Assembly (NCBI GenBank): GCA_002733505.1
Contig: NVVW01000005.1
Span: 38,174 to 74,976, forward strand
DNA length: 36,803 nucleotides
DNA from: Methylophaga sp.
Lineage (GTDB): Bacteria; Pseudomonadota; Gammaproteobacteria; Nitrosococcales; Methylophagaceae
Direction of reading: 5' to 3'
This document shows, piece by piece, positions 35,417-36,803 of this stretch (position 1 is its first letter; each line of letters starts with the position of its first letter). The notes beneath the pieces were generated by a model that did not search any database, was not told the origin of the DNA, and saw only the letters and a list, made by a program, of their open reading frames with translations. A program made the position numbers and the translations under genes.

Positions 35417-36286
35417 TTAGTCATTATCCTTTGCAGTCATTTCTTTCGGTTCAAAACCAACAACATTTTCAAGCGAGGGAAGGTTATATTCGGTAATAAT
35501 TGCAGCAATATCGTCTTTGCGTTTTTCCATAATATCGTCAAGCAAATCACGCCAAGCTTCATCTTGCTTGCGGGTTCCCATTGCAAAGCTAAAAATAAAA
35601 CGTTCGCCTAACTCATTAAGTGGAACCACTTTCATCGGAACTTCTGACCTATCCGCGTAATAACTGGCGATGGGACCCCAAAGAAATGCCACATCAATCG
35701 TGCCTTCTGCTAGCGCATCTTCGACAAGGCGACCTGGGTAGACACGCGCATCACCTGCCATAAACTGATAATATCTTATTTGATCTGGTAAATCATTTGC
35801 TAATAGCAATTCCGTTACAATGGCTCTATCGAAAATCCCAATTGTGAGCTTCTTACCCTGATCTCTTAGTGCTGCAATATCACTTACTTTATTTAACTCA
35901 AAGCCTTCGCCAGTGCGATAAATCATCGTATCGATTGATTTAAAATAAGGTTTTGTTGTTAAATAACGTCCTGGTCCCGCAGGCACACTCATCGCTACGT
36001 CACATAAGAATAATCCTGTTGTTGGATCGACTTTGTTGATTGTGTTTCGTGCAAAACCAATTCGTTGCGGAAACCAGTAATACTCAACGGGAATACCTAA
36101 CTCTTCGCCAATCAAGGCCGCAATTTTATTATCAAAACCTTCTAATTTTTTATTTGAGAAAGGAAGGTTATAAGCATCGGAACATACTTTAACTGCTGTT
36201 TGGCCTTTCAGTGGTTTAAAATCGCTTGCACTAACAGCTGTTGCCATCAGAACCAACAAAAAATAGGCTATTACTCTCGATATCAT
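35417..36286 (-). CDS. xoxJ: XoxJ/MxaJ-type periplasmic binding protein of methanol dehydrogenase
   Basis: A 289-aa protein with a signal peptide (MISRVIAYFLLVLMATAVSA) and the fold of family 3 solute-binding proteins: KVCSDAYNLPFSNKKLEGFD, YYWFPQRIGFARNTI, LFLCDVAMSVPAGPGRYLTT and VDVAFLWGPIASYYA-like later sequence. This is the quinoprotein-dehydrogenase-associated subgroup (MxaJ/XoxJ), thought to help mature or activate methanol dehydrogenase rather than import solute; no ABC permease is nearby. It lies just downstream of xoxF on the same strand, as in other methylotrophs, but behind a terminator hairpin, so much of its expression may come from read-through or its own promoter. Confidence 0.9.
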   Translation of the reverse strand: MISRVIAYFLLVLMATAVSASDFKPLKGQTAVKVCSDAYNLPFSNKKLEGFDNKIAALIGEELGIPVEYYWFPQRIGFARNTINKVDPTTGLFLCDVAMSVPAGPGRYLTTKPYFKSIDTMIYRTGEGFELNKVSDIAALRDQGKKLTIGIFDRAIVTELLLANDLPDQIRYYQFMAGDARVYPGRLVEDALAEGTIDVAFLWGPIASYYADRSEVPMKVVPLNELGERFIFSFAMGTRKQDEAWRDLLDDIMEKRKDDIAAIITEYNLPSLENVVGFEPKEMTAKDND

Positions 36287-36454
36287 CTTATATTCCTTAA
36301 AACGCTATTATGTATTATTCTTTCTATATCAGTGATTATTTCACCGAATCGTCAGTCATTACTCAATATGGAAAACTCATCATACTATGATATGTGACCT
36401 TTTATCCTAGGAAATAATCCCGAATTAACTAAAAGAATGATTTACTATACCCGT

Positions 36455-36483
36455 AAAAAAAGCCCGACACCAGTGCCGGGCTT
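36455..36483 (-). terminator. Rho-independent terminator after xoxF
   Basis: Read leftward, AAGCCCGGCAC and GTGTCGGGCTT form a stem with one mismatch, followed by a run of seven T. It lies 48 bases beyond the xoxF stop and before xoxJ. A TATACCCGT solo end (36446-36454) abuts it. Confidence 0.85.
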
Positions 36484-36530
36484 CTTTATTTAGCTTTTTA
36501 ACTATTAAATAAATCTAATAGATAAAGGTC

Positions 36531-36803
36531 TTATAGGCTAAATACGCTTAAAATACCACCTAAGTTAGTCCAGCTAGATAGCGCTGAGTACGCACCTACT
36601 GCACCCAAACCATCAGTGCTTTTCGTTAAGCTAGGAATAGCAATACCGATACCAGCCCAACCACCAATGCCTGAAAGGATTGCGATGTACTGTTTACCGT
36701 CATGCTTGTACGTGTTTACGTTACCGATAATACCTGACGCAGTTTTGAATCTCCATAATTCACGACCAGTTTGTGCATCTAACGCTTTGATGAAACCTTC
36801 TAG
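36531..36803 (-). CDS. xoxF: C-terminus of PQQ-dependent methanol dehydrogenase, XoxF type (5' part outside window)
   Basis: The leftward frame gives the last 90 residues. They include [20 protein letters not shown], a tryptophan-docking propeller repeat, then [20 protein letters not shown] and the C-terminal [19 protein letters not shown] with final FSL. This pattern is the end of the MxaF/XoxF eight-bladed propeller, a periplasmic enzyme that oxidises methanol to formaldehyde or formate with PQQ. XoxF is favoured over MxaF because XoxJ follows directly without MxaG and MxaI in the available sequence. The lanthanide-specific Asp lies outside the window and cannot be checked. Confidence 0.88.
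   Translation of the reverse strand, partial: LEGFIKALDAQTGRELWRFKTASGIIGNVNTYKHDGKQYIAILSGIGGWAGIGIAIPSLTKSTDGLGAVGAYSALSSWTNLGGILSVFSL

Noticed and set aside
36200..36397. 65-codon plus-strand frame over the xoxJ start
   Set aside because: It is antisense to the xoxJ signal peptide and promoter, with no recognisable protein features.

Overview
The window reads as chromosome of an AT-rich gammaproteobacterium, most likely a methylotroph or methanotroph. The strongest clue is the right edge: the C-terminus of a PQQ-dependent (XoxF-type, lanthanide-class) methanol dehydrogenase followed by a XoxJ/MxaJ-type periplasmic binding protein. Other clues are a PEP-CTERM protein, a FadL/OmpP1-type outer-membrane protein and many conserved gammaproteobacterial neighbourhoods (zapA/6S RNA, ygfB-pepP-ubiH-ubiI, lptM-lysA-dapF-xerC, pilBCD-coaE-zapD-yacG, petABC-sspAB). 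A Methylococcales-like host is my favoured inference; a Methylophaga-like host is not excluded. No rRNA, tRNA, CRISPR array, prophage or complete transposon was seen.

Layout. 1-500: the end of an unknown gene and an orphan ribbon-helix-helix antitoxin with a palindromic operator. 599-1371: 6S RNA, zapA and a ZapB-like coiled-coil gene, all leftward. 1472-5754: a rightward UPF0149-pepP-ubiH-ubiI operon (proline aminopeptidase and two ubiquinone-ring hydroxylases), closed by a terminator shared with a leftward PEP-CTERM gene. 6855-8439: two unknown lipoproteins, a 266-bp palindromic element and a DUF2782 gene. 8533-12771: polA and a FadL-family porin. 12840-13132: wreck of a response-regulator/diguanylate-cyclase gene. 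13173-16960 leftward: lptM, lysA, dapF (last steps of DAP/lysine synthesis), DUF484 and xerC. 16985-17250: second 266-bp element. 17462-22960 rightward: type IV pilus pilB, pilC, pilD, then coaE, zapD, yacG. 22990-27427 leftward: fmdB-like, DUF502, aspS, zf-CHCC, mutT, nadA. 27737-30065: Atm1-type ABC exporter and a small exported protein. 30261-34048: the cytochrome bc1 complex petABC and sspA-sspB. 34093-36803: an unknown exported protein, a DUF302 lipoprotein, xoxJ and the end of xoxF.

The most unusual content is non-coding. Four palindromic MITE-like elements (7812-8077, 16985-17250, 27522-27668, 32808-32969) plus short solo ends all begin TATACCC and end GGGTATA. They are modular. Two share one terminal repeat but carry different cores, while a 63-bp core around ACTAGT is shared by elements with different terminal repeats. 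They sit against the 5' ends or 3' ends of operons, where they could affect expression.

Most protein-coding genes are housekeeping. The unexplained ones are the exported proteins at 6855, 7100, 29496, 34093 and 34904.
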